Below the pieces are notes generated by a model that was not told the DNA's origin, searched no databases, and worked only from the letters and a program-made list of their open reading frames with translations. Positions 8,651 through 16,909 of a stretch of 46,212 nucleotides of DNA are shown piece by piece. Numbering within the stretch: the stretch's first letter is position 1; each line of letters starts with the position of its first letter. Source of the stretch: Actinomycetales bacterium (lineage in GTDB: Bacteria; Actinomycetota; Actinomycetes; Actinomycetales; Microbacteriaceae); assembly GCA_015655445.1 (NCBI GenBank), contig JAATFA010000131.1, forward strand, positions 1-46,212, written 5' to 3'. A program made the position numbers and the translations under genes.

Positions 8651-9440
8651 ACGGCTGGGCCGGCTGCGACGTGGGCCGCACGTCGGAGGGGACGAGCGCG
8701 ATCGCCTGGTCGCTCGAGACGCTCGGGTTGGTCGCGAACCCGCCGGTCACCTGCACCCACTCGTTGACGGAGAGGTGCGCGGACCACCCGGGCTGGTAGA
8801 CGGCCACGCCGATCGGCTGCGCGTCGACCGCGCAGCACGTGATGACGAAGCGCGTGAGGAAGAAGTCGTTCTTCGGATCGGAGGGGTCGGGGGTCACGAA
8901 GCCGACGAGCGTGACCTTCTTGCCCGCGAAGAAGTCCGGCTGCTCCCCCTGCCGGATGAGGGAGGCCCAGTCCTTGACGGTGAAGCTCGCGTAGTCGCCG
9001 CCGACGAGCTCGGGGGTCGTGCTCGAGGCGAGCGAGCCCGCTGCCGCGTTCACGGTGCGCTGCTGCGCGGTCGCGGAGCTGAGGGTCGTGGGCGGGAGCA
9101 CGAGCAGTCCGACGACGGCCGCGACGACGAGCGCGAGCGTGCCCGTCGCGCGCAGCGCGCGGAGCGCGCGCCGGGGCGTCGCGGGGTCGTCCGCCTCGTC
9201 GTCGTGGCCGTCGTGCCCGGCCGCCGCGTCCGCCGGGCCCGCCGCGGGCCGTGCCGCGTCGAGCACGAGCCACGCGAGCACGAGCGCTCCCGCGAGCACG
9301 GCCATGACGACCGTGAAGACGACGTAGCGGGGGTGGATGTAGAGCTCGAGGTGTCCCGTCAGGCCGAGCCAGACGGTCGCGACGACGCCCGTGAGGGTGA
9401 GCAGGACGCCCTGCCACCGGGCGAGCAGGCGGCTAGGCAA
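8640..9440 (-). CDS. TIGR03943-type membrane protein (DUF1980)
   Basis: A 266-residue protein with two N-terminal helices (about residues 11-27 and 38-60), a hydrophilic stretch, a third helix (about 92-112) and an extracytoplasmic C-terminal domain. That domain contains the GFVTPDP and RFVITCCAVDAQPIGV segments typical of the TIGR03943 family; the paired cysteines may bind metal. These proteins usually accompany the PF03773 permease found directly upstream. The only plausible start is a TTG at 9440, overlapping the permease stop by eight bases. This favours translation by coupling. The molecular role of the family is not established. Confidence 0.8.
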   Translation of the reverse strand: MPSRLLARWQGVLLTLTGVVATVWLGLTGHLELYIHPRYVVFTVVMAVLAGALVLAWLVLDAARPAAGPADAAAGHDGHDDEADDPATPRRALRALRATGTLALVVAAVVGLLVLPPTTLSSATAQQRTVNAAAGSLASSTTPELVGGDYASFTVKDWASLIRQGEQPDFFAGKKVTLVGFVTPDPSDPKNDFFLTRFVITCCAVDAQPIGVAVYQPGWSAHLSVNEWVQVTGGFATNPSVSSDQAIALVPSDVRPTSQPAQPYEY

Positions 9441-10491
9441 GGTGGTTCACCGCCAGCCCGAGCACGGCGCACCCGAGCGCGACGACGACGCCGAGCGCGG
9501 CGATCGTGCGCCAGCGGAAGGTCGTGCGGATGAGCGCGACCATCTTGACGTCGATCATCGCCCCGAAGGTGAGGAACGCGACGATCGCGCCGGGCATGAA
9601 CGTCGCGCCGAAGGAGAGGATGAAGAACGCGTCGACGTTCGAGCACACGGCGACGACGAACGCGAGCGCCATGAGCGCGAGCACCGACCACAGCGGGTTG
9701 CCGCCGAGCGTCACGAGCACCTGGCGCGAGACGAGCACCTGGATGCCTGCCGCGACGGCGGCGCCGACGAAGAGGGCCGGCAGCACCGACGCGGTCTCCT
9801 CGGCGAACCCGTGCGCCATCCGGCGCATGCGGCCGCCGCGGTGCGCGGCGTGCCCTTCCACGGCGCACGCCTGGGCGAAGGAGGGCGTGAGCAGGCTCAT
9901 GGGGTCGGGATGACGGCTGAAGAGCCATCCGACGAGGTTCGCGATGAGGAACCCGCCGACGACGCGCGCGACGAGGATGCCGCCGCCGAAGTGGAACGCC
10001 GTGTACGTCGTGACGATCGTGATGGGGTTGACGATGGGCGCGGCGAGCAGGAACGTCATCGCCTCGTCGACGCGCAGGCGGCCGAGCACGAGGCCGCGCG
10101 CGAGCGGCACGTTGCCGCACTCGCACACGGGCAGGAGCACGCCGAGCAGGGAGACGAGCACGCGTCGTGGGAGGCGACGACGCGGCAGCCGGCGTACGAG
10201 GAAGTCGGCGGGGAGCAGGATCTGCACGCCGAGCGAGAGAAGGATGCCGAGCACGACGAAGGGCAGGGACTCGACGACGACGCTGATGGCGAGCGTCACG
10301 AAGTCGCCGAGCACGTGGCCGACCTCGAGCCGGGCGCCCGGCAGGCCGAGCCGGATCGCCACGAAGAGCGCGGCGATCCCGAGCCCGGCGGAGAGCGCGG
10401 CGCCGCGGCGGCCGGCGCGCACCGGGCGTGGGGGTGCCGGCGGCCGGAGCGCCGCGGCCGTGCGCGGGAGGGGAGCCGACACGATCCACAT
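9433..10491 (-). CDS. PF03773-type permease (ArsP/DUF318 family)
   Basis: A 352-residue inner-membrane permease with about eight transmembrane helices. Family hallmarks are PVCECGNVPLARG near residue 115 and FLLAAPIVNPITI near 138 in the first half, and VCSNVDAFFILSFG near 290 in the second. A cytoplasmic loop with two His-rich bits (near 210-225) could sense or bind metal. The ATG at 10491 is chosen, with GGAG about 11 bases upstream; a GTG four codons later is possible. It heads the operon with the TIGR03943-type protein and is divergent from a Fur-family regulator. This suggests metal-linked transport, but the substrate is not known. Confidence 0.85.
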   Translation of the reverse strand: MWIVSAPLPRTAAALRPPAPPRPVRAGRRGAALSAGLGIAALFVAIRLGLPGARLEVGHVLGDFVTLAISVVVESLPFVVLGILLSLGVQILLPADFLVRRLPRRRLPRRVLVSLLGVLLPVCECGNVPLARGLVLGRLRVDEAMTFLLAAPIVNPITIVTTYTAFHFGGGILVARVVGGFLIANLVGWLFSRHPDPMSLLTPSFAQACAVEGHAAHRGGRMRRMAHGFAEETASVLPALFVGAAVAAGIQVLVSRQVLVTLGGNPLWSVLALMALAFVVAVCSNVDAFFILSFGATFMPGAIVAFLTFGAMIDVKMVALIRTTFRWRTIAALGVVVALGCAVLGLAVNHLA

Positions 10492-10609
10492 GGTAGCCAG
10501 CGCTCCCCGCGGGTCGCCGGAGGACGCCCGGTCGCGACGCTTTCGGCGAACACCCCCGCTCGTGCGCGGCGGATCGTGCGACACCGGTCGCGTCGCCGCC
10601 CGGGGGCAT

Positions 10610-10615
10610 TAACAT
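10610..10615 (+). promoter_or_regulatory. -10 box for a leaderless Fur-family transcript
   Basis: TAACAT lies seven bases before the ATG at 10623. The bases between contain only a weak GAGG, so initiation on a leaderless mRNA is plausible. Confidence 0.5.
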
Positions 10616-10622
10616 CGAGGCC

Positions 10623-11018
10623 ATGAAGCGCAACACGTGGCAGCGGGAGGCGGTGAGGGAGGCGCTCGCGGAGGCGAGCGGCTTCGTCAGCGCGCAGACC
10701 CTCCACGCGCAGTTGCGCGACGCGGGCACGGGGATCGGCCTCGCGACCGTGTACCGCGCGCTCGCCGACCTCGCCGTGGAGGGCGAGGCCGACTCGCTGC
10801 AGCAGGAGGGCGAGAGCCTGTACCGCGCGTGCACGCCCGGCAGCCACCATCATCACCTCATCTGCCGCAATTGCGGCAAGACGGTCGAGATCGAGGCGGA
10901 TGCGGTCGAGAGCTGGGCGCGCCAGGTCGCCTACGACAACGGCTTCGCGGAGGCGAGCCACGTCGTGGACCTGTTCGGGTACTGCGTCGACTGCTTCCGG
11001 ATGCGCAAGAACAAGTGA
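10623..11018 (+). CDS. Fur-family metalloregulator, Zur-like
   Basis: A 131-residue repressor of the Fur family. The N-terminal winged helix (about residues 1-75) contains the recognition segment GIGLATVYRALADL. The C-terminal dimerisation domain has SHHHHLICRNCG and FGYCVDCF, giving the two CXXC pairs of the structural zinc site plus metal-sensing histidines. Sequence alone does not fix the metal. Context favours zinc: it is divergent from a permease operon and directly upstream of cysteine-free L28, L33 and S14 genes, which in many actinomycetes belong to the Zur regulon. I could not see a convincing Zur palindrome in the 10492-10622 or 11019-11204 spacers. Confidence 0.85.
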   Translation: MKRNTWQREAVREALAEASGFVSAQTLHAQLRDAGTGIGLATVYRALADLAVEGEADSLQQEGESLYRACTPGSHHHHLICRNCGKTVEIEADAVESWARQVAYDNGFAEASHVVDLFGYCVDCFRMRKNK

Positions 11019-11044
11019 CGGGCGCCCGTCGCGCCTCCCGTCGC

Positions 11045-11073
11045 TTGCCTGACCGGCCGCGCTCGCGTATCCT
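11045..11073 (+). promoter_or_regulatory. Promoter of the L28-L33-S14 operon
   Basis: TTGCCT at 11045-11050 and TATCCT at 11068-11073 are separated by 17 bases, a good vegetative promoter. It predicts a leader of about 125 bases before rpmB, which contains the hairpin at 11167-11184. Confidence 0.65.
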
Positions 11074-11166
11074 CTAGAGGTTGGGCGTCTCGCGCCCTTC
11101 CCTGTGCGCCGTCCGCCCCGCTCTCGCGGGAACCGCGGGTCTCGGTGCGCCGACAAGTGATCTTGG

Positions 11167-11184
11167 GTGGGACGGTCGTCCCAC
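11167..11184 (+). other. Hairpin in the rpmB leader
   Basis: GTGGGAC, a GGTC loop and GTCCCAC form a perfect 7-bp stem with a 4-base loop. It lies about 20 bases before the rpmB start and just upstream of the GGAGG ribosome site, so it could influence initiation on the leader RNA. No protein-binding or riboswitch family is recognised. Confidence 0.5.
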
Positions 11185-11204
11185 GGTAGCCGACTGGAGG
11201 AACC

Positions 11205-11441
11205 ATGGCAGCGGTCTGCCAGGTGACCGGAGCCACCCCCGGCTTCGGGCACAACATCTCGCACTCGCACCGGCGGACGAAGCGCCGGTTCGACCCGAAC
11301 GTGCAGAAGAAGACGTACTACGTGCCTTCCCTGCGCCGCAACGTCACGCTCACCGTGAGCGCGCGGGGCATCAAGGTCATCGACGTGCGCGGCATCGAGG
11401 CGGTCGTGAAGGACATCCTCGCTCGCGGGGAGAAGATCTGA
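11205..11441 (+). CDS. rpmB: 50S ribosomal protein L28
   Basis: A 78-residue large-subunit protein. The start MAAVCQVTG, the central [15 protein letters not shown] and the end [11 protein letters not shown] are typical of L28. It lacks the CXXC pairs of zinc-binding L28 forms. GGAGG lies seven bases before the ATG. The TGA overlaps the ATG of rpmG by one base (TGATG), so the three ribosomal genes form one unit. In actinomycetes this cysteine-free set is often made under zinc shortage, but it can also be the only copy. Confidence 0.95.
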   Translation: MAAVCQVTGATPGFGHNISHSHRRTKRRFDPNVQKKTYYVPSLRRNVTLTVSARGIKVIDVRGIEAVVKDILARGEKI

Positions 11442-11608
11442 TGGCCCGGCAGCAGGACATCCGCCCCATCATCAAGCTCCGTTCGACGGCGGGCACCGGG
11501 TACACGTACGTGACCCGCAAGAACCGCCGCAACGACCCCGACCGTCTCGTGCTCAAGAAGTACGACCCCATCGTGCGCAAGCACGTCGAGTTCCGCGAGG
11601 AGCGGTAA
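11441..11608 (+). CDS. rpmG: 50S ribosomal protein L33, zinc-free form
   Basis: A 55-residue L33 with the conserved [21 protein letters not shown] core and the LKKYDP motif. The cysteine pairs of the zinc ribbon form are replaced, so this is a C-minus L33. It sits between rpmB and rpsN with a one-base overlap upstream and a four-base gap downstream, and is therefore co-transcribed and probably translationally coupled. Confidence 0.95.
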   Translation: MARQQDIRPIIKLRSTAGTGYTYVTRKNRRNDPDRLVLKKYDPIVRKHVEFREER

Positions 11609-11612
11609 CAGC

Positions 11613-11918
11613 ATGGCCAAGAAGAGCAAGATCGTGCGCAACGAGCAGCGCCAGGTGATCGTCGACCGCTACGCGGCACGGCGCGTCGAGCTGAAGAAGG
11701 CGCTCATCGACCCGAACGGCACCGACGAGTCCCGCGCCGCCGCGCGCGTGGCCCTGCAGGCGCTTCCGCGGAACGCCTCGCCCGTGCGGCTGCGCAACCG
11801 CGACTCGATCGACGGACGCCCGCGCGGCGTGCTGCGCAAGTTCGGCATCTCGCGCGTTCGCTTCCGGGAGATGGCGCACCGCGGCGAATTGCCGGGCATC
11901 ACGAAGTCCAGCTGGTAG
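11613..11918 (+). CDS. rpsN: 30S ribosomal protein S14, zinc-free long form
   Basis: A 101-residue S14. The length and the absence of CXXC pairs mark the zinc-independent form, as opposed to the roughly 61-residue zinc ribbon form. Conserved segments are [28 protein letters not shown] and the end [11 protein letters not shown]. It closes the L28-L33-S14 unit. A T6 tract follows the stop directly at 11919-11924, but I see no good stem in front of it. Confidence 0.95.
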   Translation: MAKKSKIVRNEQRQVIVDRYAARRVELKKALIDPNGTDESRAAARVALQALPRNASPVRLRNRDSIDGRPRGVLRKFGISRVRFREMAHRGELPGITKSSW

Positions 11919-11992
11919 TTTTTTCAGGCGGTTCGGCTGGCCTTCCGCTCAGTCGACCGTTGTCCAGGTACTAGGTCCGAGGAGGGCACAAC

Positions 11993-12265
11993 ATGAACCG
12001 CACCGAACTGGTCGCCGCTGTGGCGGCCGAGTCCGGCCAGAGCCAGGCCGCCGTGAACGGCGTCATCGACGCCTTCTTCTCGGTGATCTCGAAGTCCGTC
12101 GCCGAGGGCAACAAGGTCACGATCCCCGGGTACCTCGCCGTCGAGCGCACCCACCGCGCCGCGCGCACGGGCCGCAACCCGCAGACGGGCGAGACGATCT
12201 CGATCGCCGCGAGCGATGGCGTGAAGGTGAGCGCGGGCAGCAAGCTCAAGGCGGCCGTCAAGTAG
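11993..12265 (+). CDS. hupB: DNA-binding protein HU
   Basis: A 90-residue nucleoid protein that bends and compacts DNA as a dimer. The usual HU pattern is seen: the start MNRTELVAAVAAESG, two helices, VTIPGYLAVERTHRAARTGRNPQTGE over the saddle and DNA-binding arm, and the tail SKLKAAVK. It is the short HU form without the Lys/Ala-rich tail of mycobacterial HupB. The ATG is preceded by GAGGAGGG. A terminator hairpin follows at 12284-12312, so it ends its transcription unit. Confidence 0.95.
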   Translation: MNRTELVAAVAAESGQSQAAVNGVIDAFFSVISKSVAEGNKVTIPGYLAVERTHRAARTGRNPQTGETISIAASDGVKVSAGSKLKAAVK

Positions 12266-12283
12266 CGTTCGCGCAGCAGCGTC

Positions 12284-12312
12284 CGAGGGGTCCGGCATCG
12301 CCGGGCCCCTCG
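12284..12312 (+). terminator. Terminator hairpin after HU
   Basis: CGAGGGGTCCGGC pairs with GCCGGGCCCCTCG around a 3-base loop, giving a 13-bp stem with one wobble pair. It starts 19 bases after the HU stop. Only a weak T-rich stretch follows. Confidence 0.65.
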
Positions 12313-12414
12313 ATTCGTCTTCGGGGCCGCCCGCGAGCGCCACTGCCTCGACCGGGAGGGCGGGTGGGACGGAGCCCATAGACTCCCGATATTCACGATC
12401 TGCCGGGAGGACGG

Positions 12415-13437
12415 ATGGCGACCAGCAGGGATGTCGCTCGGCTGGCCGGTGTCTCCCAGGCGACCGTGTCGCGCGTCCTCACGTCCAGGGGAAAGGTCAG
12501 TGAGGCGACCCGCGCGAAGGTCGAGGCCGCGCAGGCCGCTCTCGGCTACGTGCCGCACGCGGGCGCTCAGGCGATGAAGACGCAGCGCACCCACAGTGTG
12601 GGCCTCGTCGTCGCCAACCTCATGAACCCGTTCTACTCGGAGCTGCTCGACGCGGTGACGCGCGAGCTGGATGCCGCGGGCTATCGCGTGCTCATCTGGA
12701 ACGCGGAGTCGGCGAGCCGTCGGGAGGCGATCGCGGCGATCAACGAACGCGCGGTCGACGGTGTCCTCTTCAGCACGGCGACGGAGCGCCTGCTCGAGCT
12801 GCAGGCGGCGGTGGACAAGGGCCGGCCGATCGTGCTCATCAACCGCGACGTCCCTTTTCTCAAGTGCGACACCGTGACGAGCGCGAACTACGCGGGCGGG
12901 CGGCTCGTCGCCGACCTCATCGTCGGATCGGGCCGGAGGCGCATCGCGCACCTCGGCGGCCCGCAAGATGCGAGCACGTTCCGCAACCGCACGCACGGAT
13001 TCCTCGAGTCGCTCGCGCGAGCCGGCGTCGTGGTGCCCGCGGACCGCATCGTGAAGGGACTCGTCACCCACGACGACAGCCAGGCCGCGATGCTCCGGCT
13101 GCTGGAGCGCGACGAGCCCCCGGACGCGATCTTCTGCGGGAACGACTACCTCGCCTACGGCGTCATGGACGCGCTGCGCATGCGCGGGATCGAGCCGGGA
13201 GAGGACTGCTGGGTGATCGGCTACGACGACATCGCACCTTCGGCGTGGAAGTCCTACGACCTCACGACCATCCGGCAGCCGACCCTGAGCATGGCGCGCG
13301 CGGGCGTCGCGATGCTGCTCGCGCGCATCGACGCGCCCCGCGCGCCCGCACAGCACCTCGAGTTCCCGTGCGAGCTCGTCGTCCGTGCGACGACGCCGGG
13401 GGTCGTGGCGCCTCCCTCGGAGCCCGGGGCGGCGTGA
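12415..13437 (+). CDS. LacI-family transcriptional regulator of the catabolic locus
   Basis: A 340-residue repressor. The N-terminal LacI helix-turn-helix (about residues 4-50; DVARLAGVSQATVSRVL) is followed by the hinge and a periplasmic-binding-like effector domain (VGLVVANLMNPFYSELL, the IVLINRD strand, AIFCGNDYLAYGVMDAL, VIGYDD). The ligand is probably a sugar or sugar acid. GGGAGG precedes the ATG. The gene is convergent with the SDR operon. The three TGTATACGTATACA-like sites at 18021, 18099 and 24791 have the CG-centred symmetry of LacI operators and are the likely targets. I see no such site before the regulator itself, so it is probably not autoregulated through it. Confidence 0.9.
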   Translation: MATSRDVARLAGVSQATVSRVLTSRGKVSEATRAKVEAAQAALGYVPHAGAQAMKTQRTHSVGLVVANLMNPFYSELLDAVTRELDAAGYRVLIWNAESASRREAIAAINERAVDGVLFSTATERLLELQAAVDKGRPIVLINRDVPFLKCDTVTSANYAGGRLVADLIVGSGRRRIAHLGGPQDASTFRNRTHGFLESLARAGVVVPADRIVKGLVTHDDSQAAMLRLLERDEPPDAIFCGNDYLAYGVMDALRMRGIEPGEDCWVIGYDDIAPSAWKSYDLTTIRQPTLSMARAGVAMLLARIDAPRAPAQHLEFPCELVVRATTPGVVAPPSEPGAA

Positions 13438-13455
13438 CGCGCATCGCCCCGGTGC

Positions 13456-14220
13456 TCACTGCGCGGTCCAGCCGCCGTCGACGAGGAGCGTGTGGCCCGT
13501 GACGAGGTCCGCCTCCTGTGAGGCGAGGTAGAGGACCGCGTGCGCGACCTCCTCCGGGCTGCCGAGCCGGCCGATCGGGATCCGCTCGAGCACGGCCGCA
13601 CCCGTCTCGGGATCGGTCGTCATCATCGCGCGGACCCCCGGTGTGTCGATGAACGTCGGCGCCACGCAGTTCACACGCACGCCGTGGGGTGCCCACTCCA
13701 GCGCGAGCACCTTCGTGAGCTGCACGACACCGCCCTTGCTCGAGCAGTACGCGGCGCGCTTGAGCCAGCCGACGCTGCCCATCTGCGATCCGATGAAGAC
13801 GATGCGTCCCCCCTTGCCGCGCTCGATCATGCCCCTGCCGACCGCTTGGGCGAGGAAGAACGGCACCTTGAGGTTGAGCGTGTGCATCGCGTCCCAGGCC
13901 TCTTCCGTCGTGTCGAGGGCGAGCTGCGGGATGTTGCGCCCCGCGTTGTTCACGAGGATGTCGACGGCGGGCAGCCCGTCGAGCCGGTCGATGAGCGCTC
14001 GCGCGCCCTCCATGCTCGACAGGTCGGCCGGGAAGGGGATCGCGCGGCCGCCGTGCGCGGACGCGATCGCGGCCACCTCCTCGAGGTCGGCCTGCGTGCG
14101 CGAGACGAGCACGAGGTCCGCTCCCGCCGCGGCGAGCGCGAGCGCGATCGAGCGGCCGATGCCGCGTCCCGCTCCCGTGACGAGCGCGGTGCGCCCGTCG
14201 AGCCGGAACGGGGCCGTCAT
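13456..14220 (-). CDS. SDR-family oxidoreductase 1 of the catabolic locus
   Basis: A 254-residue classical short-chain dehydrogenase/reductase. The NAD(P) motif TGAGRGIG lies near residue 15, the NNAG motif near 88, and the catalytic Ser with YCSSK near 140-157. Classical SDRs interconvert alcohols and ketones on sugars, polyols or acids; the substrate is not visible. Its ATG overlaps the stop of the SDR upstream (ATGA), so it is the last gene of the minus-strand operon that begins at 17776. Two SDRs in one operon suggest successive or stereo-complementary oxidations. Confidence 0.9.
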   Translation of the reverse strand: MTAPFRLDGRTALVTGAGRGIGRSIALALAAAGADLVLVSRTQADLEEVAAIASAHGGRAIPFPADLSSMEGARALIDRLDGLPAVDILVNNAGRNIPQLALDTTEEAWDAMHTLNLKVPFFLAQAVGRGMIERGKGGRIVFIGSQMGSVGWLKRAAYCSSKGGVVQLTKVLALEWAPHGVRVNCVAPTFIDTPGVRAMMTTDPETGAAVLERIPIGRLGSPEEVAHAVLYLASQEADLVTGHTLLVDGGWTAQ

Positions 14221-15068
14221 GCGCGCGCCCTCCGCGGCGGCGTGATCGCGCTCGTCGCGATGCTCGTCCAGGCGACGGGTGCGCCTGCTCGCGCCGCGGC
14301 CTCTTCCGGCGGGAGCGTCTCGTCCCACTCGGCGGCGATGAACCTGCGCCCGGTCACCGGCCGGGCGGCATCCGAGACGAGCCAGAGCAGCGGCGCGGCC
14401 ATCACGTCGGGTTGGATCATCTCGCTCCTGTCGTAGCCGGCCTCGAGCGGCACGAGGGCCGTGTTGGTGACCCCGCCGGGGACGAGGACGTTCACGGTCA
14501 CTCCTGTGTCGGCGAGGTTCTTGGCCATGATGGCGCTCATCGCCTCGAGCGCGGCCTTCGACGGTCCGTAGGTCGGACTGGTCGCGCCGATCATGGTGCC
14601 GAGGCTCGTCGTGACGTTGACGATGCGGCCCCACCCGCGCTCCATCATCTCGGGCGCGAAGGTGCGGGCGAGCGCGAGCGGCGCGACCGCGTGGATGGCG
14701 AGATAGAGCCGCCACTGGTCGTTCGTGACCTCCCAGAACCGGATGGGATCGTCCCAGTCCGGACGGATGACGCTCTGGCCGATGCCCGCGTTGTTGACGA
14801 GGATGTCGACGCGGCCGAAGCGGTCGTGCGCGGCGGCCGCGACGGCATCCGCTGCGCCGTCGTCGGCGAGGTCGACGGCGACCGTGAGCAGCGCGGGCGA
14901 CGCGCTCGCCGCGTGCAGCGCGTCGAGGGCCGAGGCGTCCCTGTCCACGGCGACGATGGCGTGCCCGGCGTCCAGGAGCGCGCTCGTCATCGCCCGGCCC
15001 ATCCCGGCGGCGCCGCCGGTCACGACGGCCACGCGGCCGGACGCGGAGTCGGCGGTCCCCGCGCTCAT
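14217..15068 (-). CDS. SDR-family oxidoreductase 2 of the catabolic locus
   Basis: A 283-residue SDR. The NAD(P) motif TGGAAGMG is near residue 17, NNAGIG near 92 and the catalytic YGPSK near 165. It is about 30 residues longer than its neighbour because of an Ala-rich C-terminal extension after FIAAEWDE. ATGA overlaps link it to the binding-protein gene upstream and to the next SDR downstream. Substrate and cofactor preference are unknown; an Asp after the second beta strand (VAVDRDAS) favours NAD over NADP. Confidence 0.9.
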   Translation of the reverse strand: MSAGTADSASGRVAVVTGGAAGMGRAMTSALLDAGHAIVAVDRDASALDALHAASASPALLTVAVDLADDGAADAVAAAAHDRFGRVDILVNNAGIGQSVIRPDWDDPIRFWEVTNDQWRLYLAIHAVAPLALARTFAPEMMERGWGRIVNVTTSLGTMIGATSPTYGPSKAALEAMSAIMAKNLADTGVTVNVLVPGGVTNTALVPLEAGYDRSEMIQPDVMAAPLLWLVSDAARPVTGRRFIAAEWDETLPPEEAAARAGAPVAWTSIATSAITPPRRARA

Positions 15069-16879
15069 GCGCGCTCCAGCGTGTTGATGAGGAGCGTGGC
15101 GTCCCCGCGATGCCATCCGGAGGGCGAGGTGTACGGGTTGTCCGCCGTCGGCCAGCCCTTCCAGTACGTCGTGTTGACGGGCATGAGCAGGTTGTTGTCG
15201 AGCAGGGGGATGACGGGGAGCTCGTCGAGCAGGATCTCATAGGCCTGCGTGAACAGCCCGTCGTACTGCGGGTCCGTCGTCGGGAGTGCCGCCATCTGGG
15301 CCATCAGCTGGTCGTACTGCGGATTGCTCCAGCGGTACGGGTATTGCGCGATCTTGCCGGTCGGGGCGCTGTACTGGCTGCTGAAGGTCGTGAGCTCGTT
15401 CCAGGGGTCCATCGTGGGGTTCGCGAAGTCGCCCTCGAGGTAGGCGTCGGCCTCGCCGAGGTTGATCTGGCTCGTCTCGGTGGCGAGCTCCTTGTAGCCC
15501 GCGTCGAAGCCGGCCGCGCGCAGCTGTTGCGTGAGCAGGGGCATGTAGTTCTCGAAGTAGCCCGGGCGCGTGAGGATGACGATGCTGAACGGCTGGCCGT
15601 CCTTCGTCCAGACCCCGGAGCCGTTCTTGGCGTACCCCTTGGCCGTCATGATGGCGGCGCACTTGTCGACGGACGGGGCGTCGATCTCCTTCGCGGCGAT
15701 GGAGTCCGCCATCATGTCGCGGTACTTCTGCAGCGAGTGGAACGGCGGGATGACCATCGTGTTCTTCGTCGTCTGGTTCGCGAAGCCGCGGGACACGAGC
15801 TGGTCGCGATCGATCGCGTAGTTGATCGCCTTGCGGATGTCCGGGTCGTCGTAGGGTGCCTTCGAGCAGTTGAAGCCGAGCTGGTTGACCCAGAAGTCCG
15901 GCCAGCCCCACAGACCCGACTTGTCGGAGGTGCGGACGATGAGCTTCGAGTTCTGGGCGAGAGCGGTCTTCGCGTTCGCGGGCGGGATGTTGTGCGTCGC
16001 GTCAACCTGGTTGGAGGTGAGCAGCTGGGTGAGCTTGTCGTTGCTGTAGAGCGGCAGCACGACGATCCGCTTCATCGCGGGAAGCCGGTGGAAGCCCGTC
16101 TTGGCGCCCCACCAGTCGTCGCGTCGCGTCCACACCTTCTGCTCCGCCGTCGAGTCGGTGAGCTTCCACGGCCCTGTCGTGATCGGCCAGCCCTTGGCGA
16201 GGTCGAAGTTCGTGAACGACGTCATGTCCTGCGACTTCCAGATGTGCGCGGGCACGATCGGGATGCCGACGTCGCCGTACCAGATGAGGTAGCCGCTCAT
16301 GAACCGCGGGTTGCGTCCGCTCAGGTCGATGTGCACCGTGTGGTCGTCGACGGCCTGCACGTCCTTGACCCAGAGGTTGATGTCGTACGAGAAGGTGAGC
16401 GCCGGGGCGTTCTGCTTGAGCATCTGCAGGGTGAAGACCACGTCGTCCGCGGTGAACGGCTGGCCGTCGCTCCACGAGACGCCCTTGCGCAGGTGGATGT
16501 CGATCTGGTCGTAGCCGTCGTTGTACGCGTAGTCGGTCGCAAGGTAGGGGACGAGGCCGTCCTTCGCATCCGTGATCCAGGGCGGAGCGGAGACGGCGTC
16601 GGTCCACCACGGGTTGTAGAAGAACAGCGGCTCGAACGCGAACTGCCATCCGGTGCGGTTGGTCCCGAGCAGGTAGGGGTTGACCGCGGAGGTGTCCGAG
16701 AGCTGGTTGATGGTGTCGGCGACGCTCAGCACGAGCGTGTCCTGCCGGCTGCCGCCTCCGCCGGAGGCGCTCGTCGGCGTGCATGCGTCGAGCAGGGCGA
16801 GCGCGGCGCCCGAGAGCACGACTCCGCCGAGAAAGCGGCGGCGGGTGAGCCCTTCCAGCGGGCGATCGGTGGTGTCCAT
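15065..16879 (-). CDS. ABC transporter substrate-binding lipoprotein, family 5 (Dpp/Opp type)
   Basis: A 604-residue extracellular solute-binding protein. The N-terminus has a twin-arginine motif (TRRRFLGG) followed by a hydrophobic stretch and a lipobox ending in LLDAC, so it is probably exported by Tat and lipid-anchored. The mature part shows family-5 hallmarks such as LRKGVSWSDGQPFTADDVVFTL and GFNCSKAPYDDPDIRKAINYAIDR. Family 5 binds peptides, but also oligosaccharides and other ligands. It is the obvious partner of the DppBCDF-type genes at 19344-23280, which lack their own binding protein. AAGGAG precedes the ATG. It overlaps the next SDR by four bases. Confidence 0.92.
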   Translation of the reverse strand: MDTTDRPLEGLTRRRFLGGVVLSGAALALLDACTPTSASGGGGSRQDTLVLSVADTINQLSDTSAVNPYLLGTNRTGWQFAFEPLFFYNPWWTDAVSAPPWITDAKDGLVPYLATDYAYNDGYDQIDIHLRKGVSWSDGQPFTADDVVFTLQMLKQNAPALTFSYDINLWVKDVQAVDDHTVHIDLSGRNPRFMSGYLIWYGDVGIPIVPAHIWKSQDMTSFTNFDLAKGWPITTGPWKLTDSTAEQKVWTRRDDWWGAKTGFHRLPAMKRIVVLPLYSNDKLTQLLTSNQVDATHNIPPANAKTALAQNSKLIVRTSDKSGLWGWPDFWVNQLGFNCSKAPYDDPDIRKAINYAIDRDQLVSRGFANQTTKNTMVIPPFHSLQKYRDMMADSIAAKEIDAPSVDKCAAIMTAKGYAKNGSGVWTKDGQPFSIVILTRPGYFENYMPLLTQQLRAAGFDAGYKELATETSQINLGEADAYLEGDFANPTMDPWNELTTFSSQYSAPTGKIAQYPYRWSNPQYDQLMAQMAALPTTDPQYDGLFTQAYEILLDELPVIPLLDNNLLMPVNTTYWKGWPTADNPYTSPSGWHRGDATLLINTLERA

Positions 16880-16909
16880 GGCTTCTCCTTGTGATGCGCC
16901 GCGGCGCGG

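Noticed and set aside
10492-11204. Zur box between the permease, fur-like and rpmB genes
   Set aside because: I found no AT-rich palindrome resembling actinobacterial Zur sites in the two spacers.
11919-11924. T6 tract directly after rpsN as an intrinsic terminator
   Set aside because: No convincing stem precedes it; CCAGCTGG is a palindrome without a loop.
12313-12414. Copy of the TATACGTATAC operator in front of the lacI-type gene
   Set aside because: No such sequence is present there; autoregulation through this site is not supported.
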